Below are positions 33,775 to 45,006 of a stretch of DNA of 64,000 nt, piece after piece (the first letter of the stretch is position 1; the number at the start of each line of letters is the position of its first letter). The stretch spans positions 7,688,001 through 7,752,000 of the forward strand of contig OZ020489.1 of NCBI GenBank assembly GCA_963971405.1. Reading direction: 5' to 3'. Position numbers and translations under genes: made by a program. The notes beneath the pieces were generated by a model. That model ran no database searches and was not told where the DNA came from. It saw only the letters and a list, made by a program, of their open reading frames with translations. This stretch comes from Psococerastis gibbosa (taxonomy: Eukaryota; Arthropoda; Insecta; Psocodea; Psocidae).

Positions 33775-34202
33775 GGTGCCCATTCCACATACGTACAACG
33801 TCAATGAAAATTATGAAATTGAAGGGCATTTCAATTTTACTCTATGCCATTGTTAAAATTGATCAATGATCAATTGATAATAGAGTAAAATCACAAACAA
33901 TGAAACAAACAATCCAAAATTAAAAAATGGCGTCATGTGATATGACAAGTACAACTATTTTAATTGATTTCTCTAAAAAGAAAGCATTTCTGTATAAAAA
34001 TTATAATAAGGATTAAATAATAAGGCGACGAAGAAAACAAATACAATTTCAAGAAACAAATTTCAAAAATTTGGCGCATACGCTTCAATTGAAAATTGTC
34101 AATATTTGAAAAACATATGGAATGGCCCCCATCAATGAGAAATTGAAATGTCCTTCAATTTCATAATTTTCATTGACGTTGTACGTATGTGGAATGGGCG
34201 CC
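33775..34202. repeat. 428-bp hairpin MITE in the probable mitofusin 3' UTR
   Basis: It starts GGTGCCCATTCCACATACGT 24 bp after the mitofusin stop codon and ends with the complement (GGAATGGGCGCC). The arms contain GTCAATGAAAATTATGAAAT. The first AATAAA after the stop is at 34208-34213, just beyond the element; an ATTAAA variant lies inside it. The transcript would therefore include this hairpin unless it is spliced out from the GTAAGA at 33760 or polyadenylated earlier. Confidence 0.85.
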
Positions 34203-34365
34203 TTCATAATAAATGGAATAAATAAATAGAATATATTTGTACCATCAGCAGGCTTGAGTCCAAAAAACGATAGCACTTACATTAAAGTAAAGTCGGATAC
34301 ATGTAGTAAGTTATATCTACATAAAATAAAATAATAGCACTTATGAAAGTAAAGTCACATACTAC

Positions 34366-34520
34366 AGTCCTTACTTTTACTTTTACATCGCCTTTGTCCT
34401 CAGGGAGGGTCGGCGGCAGGGCAGCGGCGTTTCCAAACAACTGTTTAGAGCGTCTTCTTTGTTCAGGGCGAGAGTCCTTATGTCTTCTTCGATTTTTCTG
34501 GGGAGTGTCATTTTCGGTCT
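34366..34520 (-). mobile_element. 3' fragment of the 23-kb LINE
   Basis: The reverse complement matches 25185-25320 closely, including CCTGAACAAAGAAGACGCTC and the 3' end GATGTAAAAGTAAG. It is 5'-truncated to about 150 bp and lies opposite in strand to the longer copy. Confidence 0.85.
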
Positions 34521-34879
34521 TAAAAATTAAAATTAAACACAAAATCAAGTTACGGGACCGTCTGCAGTTTTTAAACGGCTGATTTGAACATAGGCAGGCT
34601 CAGTGCAAGTGGATCGAGATCGATGTAATTATTAATTGAACTATCCTACCTGGTGCCTTTTACAACATTATTTTGGTCTCTACGGAGTCGTTGCATTATT
34701 AATGGGCCTCACTGGGATAAGAGGGGAATGAGTGGAAATTTCAACCCGGTTCTCTACGCTGATACGATTGACTCCACCCGCAAAAAATCTTGCTATTACA
34801 GTAAAGCGGAGTACCCCGACTACGCGCTTTCGTACAAAGCCGTCAAAAATACAAATAGCAGACTGGGCTACACTATTGA

Positions 34880-36838
34880 TTGACAAGTCTATATTTACAT
34901 ATTTAAAATTAATATTTTATTCCTTTTTTTTCTTTTCCCTATTTTATTTTTAAAATAAAAAGTAAATTAAATGGAAATCAAATCAAATTTATTGAATTAA
35001 AACAACAAAATTTACATAACTTACAATATTAAAAATGTAAGGGGGGCCCAAAGGACAAGTCCCGTGCTAAGCCTCCCCCCCCCCCCTTTACAAATATAAA
35101 AGTTAAAGTAAAATTAGTGTCAAAACAGTTAAAGAATTAAATGTTAATAAAATTAATTGTGCATGCAGATGACTAAAGTAATGTAGGCTAATAATAAAAT
35201 ATTGGTTGACATTCGACACTGAGAGAAATAATTAAATTTTAAATATGTCTGGCCAAACTGATTCTTCTTCTTCGGCCGGTATTATCCTACGCCGAAGGAA
35301 TATATTTATAAATGTAAATTAGGAATAATAATACTGGGGATGCGCTGGGCCAATCATATCAAGGCCGAAATTATTCTATGGGAAATTTCTCCATTTAACA
35401 TTTTTTTTACATGTTTTTGTTTCAGGTTTCAATAATCCCTAGTTGGAGTAATCCGTTGCCGTTTACACTCAAGTCGCACTAGTCGCATTTGTGAACTGAT
35501 GTCACGGCTAAGGATACACACGTAGTCGATATTATTGTCTAGTTAAATTTTATTTATATAATGATATTTTGTTGCAATTGGACTAAGGCACTATATATAA
35601 GGCATGTGTTATTGTCATCCGTCATTTTGCCGCCACGTGGTAAGCAAGTACAAAAATTTTCAAGAGATCAATGAGAACTAAGATAATTTTTTTGGATTTT
35701 TATTGAAGCACTTCCATAACTGGTGCCTCGTTTTTTATTGTAAAAAAAAAAAACAATTTAAAGTTGATGAATTTCTAAAAATAGAAATGTAAACACGAAG
35801 CTTATCGATGGATTCAAAATGGCGGATCACAATACCTGTCTAATATGGAGCCCTAACTTGGACGAGATGGTAATGTATCTTAGAATGCCCCACTCACTGC
35901 TTTTGGTTTTTCTTTATTATTGTTATTTTTTTTAATTATAGCAGAGCAAGTGTGGCGCTAAATAAGCTACAAATTCACTTGACATTTAATCAATTACGAT
36001 TCACTAGCACTCGTCTTATTTAAGAGGATGCTAAACCCCTGGATTACTCCAAACTCTGTCATTTTTTTCTGCAAGCTTTAAAAATGTGATGTATAAAAGT
36101 TGTAGGTAATTATTTCGTGCATTGCATCGATAGGATAGGGAAACTACTTCACCAAATATTAAAGCTTCTTTAAGACAAAATGTATGAAATAGTTCTCTAA
36201 AACTTTTAATATGCTGCATTTTTTAAAACTTGTGAAGCTAAATAAATAAAGTAAATTAGTGATCATCCTCTTAATGTCTATGGTTCCAAAGTACGAGTAT
36301 TTTCTTTTGATGAACATGTAATAGCAACAAAAATAAATGTTCAACAGCAAATTGCAAGAACCCCCAGTTTATTGACCATCAAATTTAAGCAACATTCATG
36401 CTCCTATTTATTTTTCATATCTTTCAATTTTATTCATTTTACAGTTTTTAATTTTATACACCTGTGACCGGTTTCATTTTTATCCATGCTTGGAAGCTTT
36501 GTTTATAAACTCTTTAAAATTAATATCAGTATGTGATGAGAAAACATCCACTAGTCTGACAAATCCCATCTTATGACAGGACGTCATAACCAAGGATGTT
36601 TGCTGCCATCATCTCGATCAGGTGTGATATATGAGGCACTGCCCTGTCCCTTCACATCTGATCGTGGAGCACTTCCAGTCCCAGTCTCATTAGTTCGTCT
36701 TTAATCTATTTTCTGTATTCATTATTCAGGTTTCCTATTCTTCGTGTGTCCTCTATTTCCTCTTCATTCACCTGCTTCTATCCATTGTCTTTAGGTAACC
36801 GAACCACTGGTCTTCTTCTCGCTATCCTCTCCACCTAA
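34880..36838. other. Gene-free interval after mitofusin
   Basis: No exon seen. 34975-35100 resembles a LINE 3' UTR: AT-rich, then GGGGGGCCCAAAGGACAAGT and a C run, comparable to 47100-47140. 36075-36130 resembles parts of the fold-back family at 48481-48869 (GTTGTAGGTAATTATTTCGT). 36590-36838 looks like decayed minus-strand LINE coding with many stops. Confidence 0.4.
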
Positions 36839-36989
36839 GGCGGGTATTCCACATACGTCAATCGTCAATGAAAAATTGAAAAATGACGTTTTAGCAGACA
36901 TTAAAGACATACTAAAAATTCTGCTACCACGTCAATTTACGTCATTTTTCAATTTTTCATTGACGATTGACGTATGTGGAATACCCGCC
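36839..36989. repeat. Hairpin MITE (GGCGGGTATTCCACA ends)
   Basis: 151 bp, from GGCGGGTATTCCACATACGT to its complement, with the shared inner hairpin TTTTAGCAGACATTAAAGAC / AATTCTGCTACCACGTC. TAA precedes and TAT follows. The closest relative in the window is 55368-55529. Confidence 0.87.
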
Positions 36990-38069
36990 TATGGTTCTTC
37001 AACGCCGAATTCTCTTCGTTACACTTCGCTTGTAATTTACAGTCTTGTTTTTTTTTCATCGCAGCCACTCGCAGTCCTTCGTAACTGGTATAATGTACGT
37101 AGAGTTCTTTCTATATATTGAGATGGGGCATTCCAGCGCGCCAAAAATATGCGAAGCGAATGTTCCATCTCTCCTATATAGAATGTTTTTTAACAACGTT
37201 GTCATAGTGTTTAGGGACCTTGTCATCCCCTCCCTACGATTATAAAATAGGATAGATTGCGAGTAACCGTATGCGTGGCGGGCAGAGGGGGCATTTGTCA
37301 AATCGTCGTGGAGGAAATGTTTGCCGCTGCGTCACAACTGCAGGAATTGTTGATTGCCTGAGTCATTTTAATGGGTTCATTTTGAACTATATTGGGCTTA
37401 CGGCAAACACCTCCCGCTTACACTGGAGAAGAATCGCGAAGATTGCCTGAGCTGTGGGTGACCATTCTACTAGCCTGGTCAGACTTCATGCTGCTACCAC
37501 CATGTGACGCCATACTTATTTTTAATTTTTAACTAGTTCATAAACAAAGCTCTATTAACCAATGAGATTGCTTACTAGTTACTCTTTTAACATACTTTTA
37601 ATTATCTTTCTGCATATTTCTTGCTGTTACTTGTACTTATTAGCTTATATAGGCTGCTTATTCATTTTGTTTATGTCGCCATTAAGATGATTCAAATGCC
37701 CGGGCTGTCGTAATTTGGTCGCTCTATGGTGCTAACTTCGAACACGCCCTTTGTTTGGGTCCGTCATTGAAGAATCGGACAGCTATAGTATATTACTGCC
37801 TACGTGAATGAATACAGTAACCCATTGGTAGTACATACTCTCTGATTATTTTATATTTAGTTTTGTTGTCCCACTCCATTCATTTTAACACAAACTTCTT
37901 ATCAGCCTGGTTTATCATTGTTATTTTTATTTTATTTAACAGAATATATTTATAGCAGTTGTAACTGAATTGTGGTTGAGACAGCGTTGTGTACTGTTGT
38001 TGGTTCTTGTAATTATTAAATAATTTATTGTTTACAATTGGTTTTGTCTTTTAAGTGGCCCGTTGCTTA

Positions 38070-38510
38070 GGCGGGTATTCCATATACGTACATCGTCAAT
38101 GAAAATTATGAAATTGAAGGACATTTCAATTTTCCATTGATGGCGGCCATTCCACATGTTTTGTCAAAAATTGACAATTTTCTATTGAAACGTATGCGAC
38201 AAATTTTTGAAATTTGTTTGCATTTGTTTCTTGAAATTTTATTTGTTTTCTTCGTCGCCTTATTATTTAAACCTTATTATAATTTTTATACAGAACTGCG
38301 TTCTTTTTAAAGAAATCAATTAAAATAGTTGTACTTGTCATATTTCATGACGCCATTTTTTTTAATTTTAGTTTGTTTCTTTCATTGTTTGTGATTTTAC
38401 TCTATGATAAATTGATCATTGATCAATTTTAACAATGGCATAGTGTAAAATTGAAATGTCCTTCAATTTCATAATTTTCATTGACGATGTACGTATGTGG
38501 AATACCCGCC
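38070..38510. repeat. 441-bp hairpin MITE
   Basis: The ends GGCGGGTATTCCATATACG are those of the 151-bp element at 36839, but the arms (GTCAATGAAAATTATGAAAT and a long AT-rich stem) are those of 33775-34202. It combines the termini of one subfamily with the body of another. Confidence 0.85.
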
Positions 38511-38954
38511 ATAAGAAGTTTAGGCTTCCGCACGTCTATCTAGTCTTTCAATTTTTTGGTAGGGGTTTTTAGGGTTACATACTGTATTATTAGGTTTGTC
38601 ATAAATAATGCAAGGTTGCCGTAACTTTTCTAAATTAATAGCTCTTTTGGTCTATGTGGATCGTAGGAAACAATAGATGAATGGAGAACATTCCCAAGGG
38701 ATAATAATAATATGTTATAGTATTCTATGGGATAATCCAATGTGGTGGGCTCCCTGGCTTCCCCATATTTTTTATCTTTTAGAGAAAAGTTCATCGATTT
38801 ATAAATACAAAAAAGTCCTATGTGTCTGTATAACATGATCAAAGGCATCACTCCGATTGGTGGGGGTGGACCGAGCCAATCAGAGGCGCTCATTTTGGAT
38901 TTCGATATAAAAAATCCTCATTTTCCCACAAAGATGATATTGACACCGAAGTTA

Positions 38955-39089
38955 AGGTGCCCATTCCACATACATACAACGTCAATGAAATTGAAGGTGG
39001 TAGCAGAATTTTTAGTATGTCTTTAATGTCTGCTACCACCTTCAATTTCATAATTTTCATTGAAGTTGTACGTATGTGGAATGGGCGCC
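38955..39089. repeat. Short hairpin MITE (GGTGCCCATTCC ends)
   Basis: 135 bp, with the termini and outer arms of 33775-34202 (GGTGCCCATTCCACATACAT, AATTGAAGG) but the short inner hairpin of 36839-36989, here inverted (GCAGAATTTTTAGTATGTCT). TAA precedes and TTA follows. Confidence 0.87.
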
Positions 39090-39653
39090 TTAGCTCTAGC
39101 TAAAAGTAGAATTTTTTATATGCCCAATTATAAAGTTAATTCGTGTACTTGAACGGAAATTGCTCGAGAGTCATTACCATAATTAATCAAACAAAGGTTT
39201 TAAGTTTTATTTTAATGTTAACAACTTAAAATAATCATCAATTAGATTTTTATAACTGGCGCCAAGTGCATCAAATTCTTCAAATTTACTTTGATGTACT
39301 CGGCGCCAAAAGTTTGAAATCCAAATCTGCTGTCACGAAACCACGCAACAACAATCCATCTAAAACCACTACTACCACGTCCATGTGAGGTTAGAAAATT
39401 AAAAATTCAAAAAACACCGCAGCAGGTAATTGTAAATTTACTGTTTAAACACTTTGATATTACTTTATTGGTCGACATTAACTGATATATACCGTGAAGT
39501 AAGTACCACCACTGATTCTTTATTAATTAACGTAAATAAACGACCTAAAATATGTCTTAGAACATGGGCTTCTGCATTACCATAACAACCGTAGTAAACA
39601 ACTATTTGTATTGTATTATTTCATAAACTCTGTCAATACGGCTGCTCCCAAAA

Positions 39654-40967
39654 ATGTGGTGGGGTCAGACATCTGCGCTGGATCTGTTAAGCGAAGTTCC
39701 GGACCAGGAATCTCTGAGTGTTCTTCTAATTGCTGAAAGAGATAGTCGGCACCTTCTGAAAACCATTGCTAAAACCTACATGCATCCAAATTGCAAAACT
39801 CTCAAAATCTACATCTATGAACCTCGCCTTGAAAACATTGCAAGATCTATGCTATTCACCACATTGGCTTTAGACGATCAACTTGGTTTGGGCCCTAAAA
39901 CATCTTATTTCTTGGATCTCTACGGAAACACCCTCATTCGGCAAGTTTCTTGGCAGTATCTCCATGAAGCATCAGAGCGGCTAATTAAAATAATCTCCAA
40001 TTTTAACTTCGCTCAAAGTATTCTACCTGTATTGTGTCTTGACACCCTGAAATACAAGGAGAGAGACCAATTGGAAAACATTTTTAAGTTCTGGAGCAAG
40101 CCAGGTGACTTTCCTATCTTAGATTACTGGAATCAACGCGTTCGAGCCCTACTAGGTACCCGCTACGATTCCAGAAATGGCGTGTTTGATTGGGATCTTC
40201 ATATGAGGTACCGGTCTTATGGCGCTGATGCTTTGTCAAATATGGAATACAAACGTTTTCGAGAGAAAGGCATTGCGTTTTTGCAAGATGACACTGATCC
40301 CTGTATTGCTAACGTAACTCTCGCCCATTTTTCAGTGGGTGCAAAGACTCCCGCTGCATGTTATTATGGTGACATTGAAACAGGACCATTTCCTGCTTTT
40401 GGCTTTGATTGTGAAGATAAGAATATGCTGAAGAAGGTAAACGGACAGGTTCGTAAGTCAGCCACGGACATATCCGAACGAAACTTACAGAGATTGTTCC
40501 ATGAGATTAAGAACAAAGCAGAATTTGTACCTCCGGAAGATCCCAATGCCTGTGACGCTATTCGTCAAGATTGTTCGGATCAGCTAAAAGTTAGAAAACC
40601 AATATGGCGGGAGGTTGTTCTTGGTGACAAATATTTTGCCATACCTACACCAGCGGTTGAACTTATTTATCTTCCAGAGACAGCACTGAAAGATTATCCG
40701 AAGAAGCAGGAATTTCAAAATTTTTTTGATCTCGTGGTGGTGCCTGAGCATTTGGTGGCCAAACTACCAGATGTTTGGGTGGATATGTGCAAGAATAATT
40801 GTCTTGTCGTAGTTGAGACTTTGAAGTTTGCATTGAACTATAGAAAAGAAGACCTTGTAAAAGCTAAAGCTGAACTAGATGAAAATATGAAAGATTTAGG
40901 AGGTCACTTTTCTGGCTCTTACGATTGTAAAGAAGATGAGTTTATTCGTTATAAATTGTCGAAGTAA
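39654..40967 (+). CDS. Dnaaf3: DNAAF3-like dynein axonemal assembly factor, intronless
   Basis: A single open frame of 437 residues, starting MWWGQTSALDLLSEVPDQES. The WWG.S.ALDL start, the LRTL-like HLLKTIAKTYMHP, the central GTRYDSRNGVFDWDLHMRY and the motif YYGDIETGPFPAFGFDCED match the DNAAF3 (PF22) family, which helps preassemble dynein arms in the cytoplasm of ciliated cells. The length fits the shorter insect members. The ATG is preceded by a leader without obvious splice sites, and AATAAA at 41021-41026 gives a short 3' UTR. No intron is visible, unlike the mitofusin next to it, which suggests intron loss or an old retrocopy that became the functional gene. In insects expression would be expected in sperm and mechanosensory neurons. 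Confidence 0.9.
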   Translation: MWWGQTSALDLLSEVPDQESLSVLLIAERDSRHLLKTIAKTYMHPNCKTLKIYIYEPRLENIARSMLFTTLALDDQLGLGPKTSYFLDLYGNTLIRQVSWQYLHEASERLIKIISNFNFAQSILPVLCLDTLKYKERDQLENIFKFWSKPGDFPILDYWNQRVRALLGTRYDSRNGVFDWDLHMRYRSYGADALSNMEYKRFREKGIAFLQDDTDPCIANVTLAHFSVGAKTPAACYYGDIETGPFPAFGFDCEDKNMLKKVNGQVRKSATDISERNLQRLFHEIKNKAEFVPPEDPNACDAIRQDCSDQLKVRKPIWREVVLGDKYFAIPTPAVELIYLPETALKDYPKKQEFQNFFDLVVVPEHLVAKLPDVWVDMCKNNCLVVVETLKFALNYRKEDLVKAKAELDENMKDLGGHFSGSYDCKEDEFIRYKLSK

Positions 40968-41417
40968 AATGTTATCCTTTGTCCCTTATAAAAAATAGTT
41001 ATATACATATATCATGTATAAATAAAATAAAATAGCCGAAAAAAATGTGGCTGCTATAATTCCAGTTTTTTGTGTGCCTAATATATTTATTTATATTATA
41101 TATACATATATATATTTTATTTAAGTTAGATCCATTACGTTTGCTCTCAACCAAGTTTTATGAACCTGTAAGAAAGTTCATAATTACTAGAGAGTTGAAG
41201 AAGTAAAAGCCTATTAATATAGCGTACTAGTATTTGAAGCTTTGCATTAAATTGGACAAGAAACTACCATATTATATTCTTGATCAGCTCGGTGTTTCGA
41301 AAAACCCTGTTACTAATAGAGCCGCAACGAGGAGGAATTAATAACAAGAACCAAAATCGGCACAATTTCGGAGGTACTTCTACAGTTTTTATTCACAAAG
41401 CCTTTGCTTCAGCAGGC

Positions 41418-41575
41418 TGATCATGGCGATTATAATACCGGGGTTTATTTAATACCGAGGTATTAAAAATGTAAGCATGATAATTTTATAATGGAAAGTG
41501 CTATTCAAAATTTGTTTGTTTACAGTTTTAATCTCAGGATTAAATTAATTAATACCAATCGCCATGATCAGTCTG
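41418..41575. repeat. MITE with GATCATGGCGATT termini
   Basis: GCTGATCATGGCGATTATAA on the left pairs with TACCAATCGCCATGATCAGT on the right, about 157 bp. Fragments are at 6310-6405 (reverse) and 51997-52035. It lies between DNAAF3 and DRG1. Confidence 0.75.
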
Positions 41576-41819
41576 CAGATGGAAAGTTTGGACTCAAGGA
41601 ATAAATATGTAATCTCTTGGTTAACACTGAATAGATTATGACTTAAGCCTTTAAATTATAAACCTCAAATACTAAAACTTTTACCTTTCTCCCTAACGCC
41701 TTTACCATTTACAGTAATTAGCCTAATTTCCATTTAAATACTATTTCATAAATTCCGTTGAATATGTTTTCTTAATTTTTTACATATTTCCTTGGCTTGC
41801 TTCAGGTCATTAACTCAAA

Positions 41820-43298
41820 ATGAGTACAATCCTCGAAAAAATCGCGAGTATTGAGGCCGAGATGGCCAGGACGCAGAAGAATAAGGCCACTGCGGGCCAT
41901 TTAGGTCTCCTCAAGGCCCGGCTCGCGAAGCTTCGACGTGAATTAATCACACCCAAGGGCGGCGGTGGTGGTACGGGGGAGGGTTTCGACGTGGCCAAGA
42001 CTGGGGACGCCAGAATCGGTTTTGTCGGGTTCCCGTCCGTGGGGAAATCGACTCTTCTGAGCAATCTGGCTGGGGTATACTCAGAAGTGGCTGCTTACGA
42101 GTTTACTACGCTAACGACGGTCCCCGGCTGTATCAAGTATAAGGGTGCGAAAATACAGCTTCTGGATCTACCAGGTTAGTACGTTTTTCTTTTGTTTTGA
42201 TGTGCGGGTACATTAGGCTAGGTGAGTAGGGTTCCCGTCCATGGGAAGCTGGGCACTTTTGAGCAATGGGGAGCTACAAGGAGTTAACAACGTCGACAAC
42301 GGTCCCCGGCATGTATAAGGGTGCGAAATGGAAACTTTTGGATTAGCCTGGTTAGTTGCTTTTATTGCTTTTAAAGTTGCGATGCTAGGATTTCATAGTC
42401 GCCTGATGGGAAGTCGAAAGTCGGTTGTCAAACTTCCGGAGGCTGCTGTCGAGTTTACTACGCTGGCAACCTTCCGTCTCAAGTAACAAGTATAAAACCC
42501 GTTTCACATAGGCGACACGGTGCGCCCGCGGTCCCGTCGAATAAAACGTTGGAAGCATTGGAAAACACCTCTACGGCAATTGCCGCCTTTGGTCATCTTT
42601 ATCGCGACGTGATTCCACCTTATGACACCGGGCCTAACGATGCGAAAATACATCTACTGGAGAAGTTCCTACCCTGCCATGAAGAACCTTCTATATTGCC
42701 TAAATTCTAAAGAAAACCGGGTTGTTTTCCTTATTTCTTAGAGGCACCAGCCGGCAGAAGATGGAGCCGGTGATGACGCCATCGCCCGCATATGCAGTCT
42801 CATCTTCATTCTCCTTGACGTGCTGAAGTCGCTAAATTATAGGCGGCTGATCGAGCACGAGCTGGAAGGAAGGGTTCGGGCTGCGGTTGAACAAGGAGCT
42901 GCCCAACATTGTCTACCGCTGCTAATACAAGGACCGCATCAATCAACTTGCAGAGGATGATGCCATAAATAAAAATTATGTGTATTCACAGGTATTATCG
43001 AGGGTGCCAAGGACGGTAAAGGTAGAGGACGGCAAGTCATCGCCGTTGCCCGCACATGCAGTCTCATCTTTATCGTCCTCGACGTCCTGAAGCCGTTGCA
43101 GCATAAGCGTCTGATTGAGCACGAGCTGGAGGGGTTCGGGCTGCGGTTGAACAAGGAGCCACCCAACATAGTTTACCGTCGCAAAGACAAGGGAGGCATC
43201 AATTTGCAGACGATGGTGCCGCAGTCCGAGCTGGATTTGGACACTGTCAAGTCCATTTTGTCCGAATACAAGATTCATAATGCTGACATCACGTTGAG
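41820..43298 (+). CDS. Drg1: DRG1 developmentally regulated GTPase, first two coding exons
   Basis: Exon 1 is 41820-42174 (118 codons plus one base) and exon 2 is 42992-43298, phases matching. Residues: [21 protein letters not shown]-loop [14 protein letters not shown] and DLPG, then [20 protein letters not shown] and [20 protein letters not shown]. This is the OBG-type DRG1 (128up in flies), a translation-linked GTPase stabilised by a DFRP1-type partner. About 220 of the usual 367 residues are present. The G4 motif NKID and the C-terminal TGS domain are absent from the window. TTGCTTCAG at 41797-41805 shows a spliced leader. The intron holds decayed copies of both exons. Either the gene continues past 64000 or it is truncated. 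Confidence 0.93.
42205..42960 (+). pseudogene. Decayed copies of DRG1 exons 1 and 2 inside intron 1
   Basis: 42225-42360 copies the 3' part of exon 1 with changes (GGTTCCCGTCCATGGGAAGC, then ACAACGGTCCCCGGCATGTA, and even GTTAGTTGC at the donor). 42408-42500 is a second, weaker copy (GAGTTTACTACGCTGGCAAC), and 42630-42655 a third scrap. 42741-42960 copies exon 2 (CGCATATGCAGTCTCATCTT, CTGATCGAGCACGAGCTGGA, TTCGGGCTGCGGTTGAACAA) but with stops (TAA in 'CGCTAAATTATAGG', and CTGCTAATAC) and indels. The order is exon 1, two to three exon-1-like pieces, exon-2-like piece, exon 2. These are non-functional relics. Confidence 0.85.
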
Positions 43299-43419
43299 GT
43301 AAGTTTTGTTTTAAAATTTTACTGTACAGTTCGAACTGTCTGAACATAAAGAAAAACATTCCGGATTCAGACATATGCCCTCTCTACTCAACGGGAAGCA
43401 TAGTAATTTCTTCATGCCA

Positions 43420-43940
43420 TGCGGGTTTATAGCAGTCGGTTGCGGGAGCGGGTCTAGCGTAAAACAATCATAGAAATATATTAACTGGAGCGGCGGGAGC
43501 CATAATATGCATTACGAGGCACCCGTTAACCATAAGCCAACTATCAGAGATAAGTACCAACGCAAAACATAGCGAAGTCTTACACATTGCAGCATAGCAG
43601 AACCGATACCGGGACCCGGTCAAAAACTCGGTACATAGCTTGTGCAGGCTATTTTCCCCGCCAAATTGCGTACTTATCTTGTGCAGCCATGTTGATAACG
43701 GTCTCCAGCCACGGGATGAAAACAATCATAGGATAAGCTTGCCATTCCGTGTTTACATTGGGCAAAGTGTTTCCTTCTAATTAGGGCTCTATATATAGTG
43801 CCTTACTTCTAATAAACCTCGTGAAACTTTTTTAATAAGAGACTACGGTACGTTCTATGTAAATAAACAAACTGCATGCTTTTCGTGTGCTTATTCTACG
43901 CCAGACCCGCTCCCGTGCCCGCTTGCTATAAACTTTCATT
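43420..43940. repeat. Non-autonomous DNA element with 45-bp TIRs
   Basis: GGGTTTATAGCAGTCGGTTG and GGAGCGGGTCTAGCGTAAAA on the left face TTCTACGCCAGACCCGCTCC and GCTTGCTATAAACTTTC on the right. A related element with the same ends is at 46125-46492. No transposase frame was seen. Lies after DRG1 exon 2. Confidence 0.75.
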
Positions 43941-44337
43941 GCCCCCAAGGACTATGTACTACTGTACATGACTGATGTTGCCAATAGCATATATCAGGCT
44001 TGTCACACTTGCTGGCCTGGTAATTGTGGGAGGCGGTTATTGCTGGAAGCCGTTGTGTTGTGGATAACGATCTGGATTTTCGAAAAGGTAGTCACGGGTT
44101 TCATTCCGCCACTTATTTACCTGTGTTTAATTAGGAAAAATTATTCTTACGAGGGGCTGAAGCCAAGTGGTTCGGAAACCACTTTAATTATATATTATAT
44201 CATTCAAATCACAGCAAGTTTAAACACGAGTGATTGGCGCTATGTAAGTTCGATAGTTGAACCCATACCCAAGCAAAAATGAAGATTGTGTTGTGTATGA
44301 ATTGAGAGTCCCTTGACACCCTGAAGAGGTTACTAAC

Positions 44338-44628
44338 ATGGCAGATAAAGAAGAGAAGAATTATGTGTTATGTATCGTTGCTATGACCAATTTCTTTTCC
44401 AAACCATATGTGTTCACGGACTTGCTATATGTTCCCTTCTTCAATGGTAAAATTTGTATTGGTTTGGAGAAGATTATTGAGTTTACTCGTTTTTTATGGG
44501 TGTTGTCACGGAAGATTCCAATTTTGATCAATTGTCTATGGTACAGTATTGACGGTGTTTTTGTGCTATTTTCGTGGTCTTCCTTGCTGCTGATGTATTT
44601 TGTCAAGCGGCATTTGCCCTTTGCGTAA
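44338..44628 (+). CDS. Small hypothetical open frame, two hydrophobic stretches
   Basis: 96 codons beginning MADKEEKNYVLCIVAMTNFF with a hydrophobic segment near the end (YSIDGVFVLFSWSSLLLMYF). An overlapping minus-strand frame of 81 codons exists, and there is no splice, promoter or homology support that I recognise. It may be chance in AT-rich DNA or part of a mobile element. Confidence 0.15.
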   Translation: MADKEEKNYVLCIVAMTNFFSKPYVFTDLLYVPFFNGKICIGLEKIIEFTRFLWVLSRKIPILINCLWYSIDGVFVLFSWSSLLLMYFVKRHLPFA

Positions 44629-44704
44629 TCTTAAAGCCCAAAACACACGGACGATTCGTGCGCCGGTGATTCGCTGAGTAATATGTCATGGGGCTCATTG
44701 GAGG

Positions 44705-44885
44705 AAGTAGGCTTGGTAAATGGAAGGTACAAAACCACAGAGCCAACTTCAGAAGATTTCATTGAGCTGGCGTGTCCTGAGCGTGTCGAAGGGAAAACCG
44801 TGCACCTGCGTGCGGTCGGCTTCACATCAGTCTCGGAAATCTTCTGAAGTTGACTCAGTGGTTTTCCAGCTACCCATTTACTACT
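44705..44885. repeat. Hairpin element with TTCAGAAGATTT core
   Basis: GTAAATGGAAGGTACAAAAC pairs with TTTTCCAGCTACCCATTTAC, and CAACTTCAGAAGATTTCATT with GAAATCTTCTGAAGTTGAC. It is the third member of the family also seen at 1455-1895 and 19938-20115. Confidence 0.75.
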
Positions 44886-44910
44886 ACTACTACTCCTTTG
44901 CGCTTCAGTC

Positions 44911-45006
44911 CGTGAAGAGCCTTGGCCTGCGCGGTCGTACGCTCTGCTTCGCCATTCGCTACAATGACAAATTTCTGACGGAGTCACCGGCTTGTAACGC
45001 TTCGAG
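44911..45006 (+). other. Exon-like segment of unknown gene
   Basis: After a pyrimidine-rich tract and CTTCAG, an open stretch reads SVKSLGLRGRTLCFAIRYND and ends at GAG|GTAACT, a fair donor. It does not match the missing DRG1 exons. It follows the hairpin element directly, so it may be part of a mobile element or an exon of an unrecognised plus-strand gene. Confidence 0.25.

Noticed and set aside
44911-45006. Third exon of DRG1
   Set aside because: The translation does not match the conserved DRG1 sequence after exon 2.
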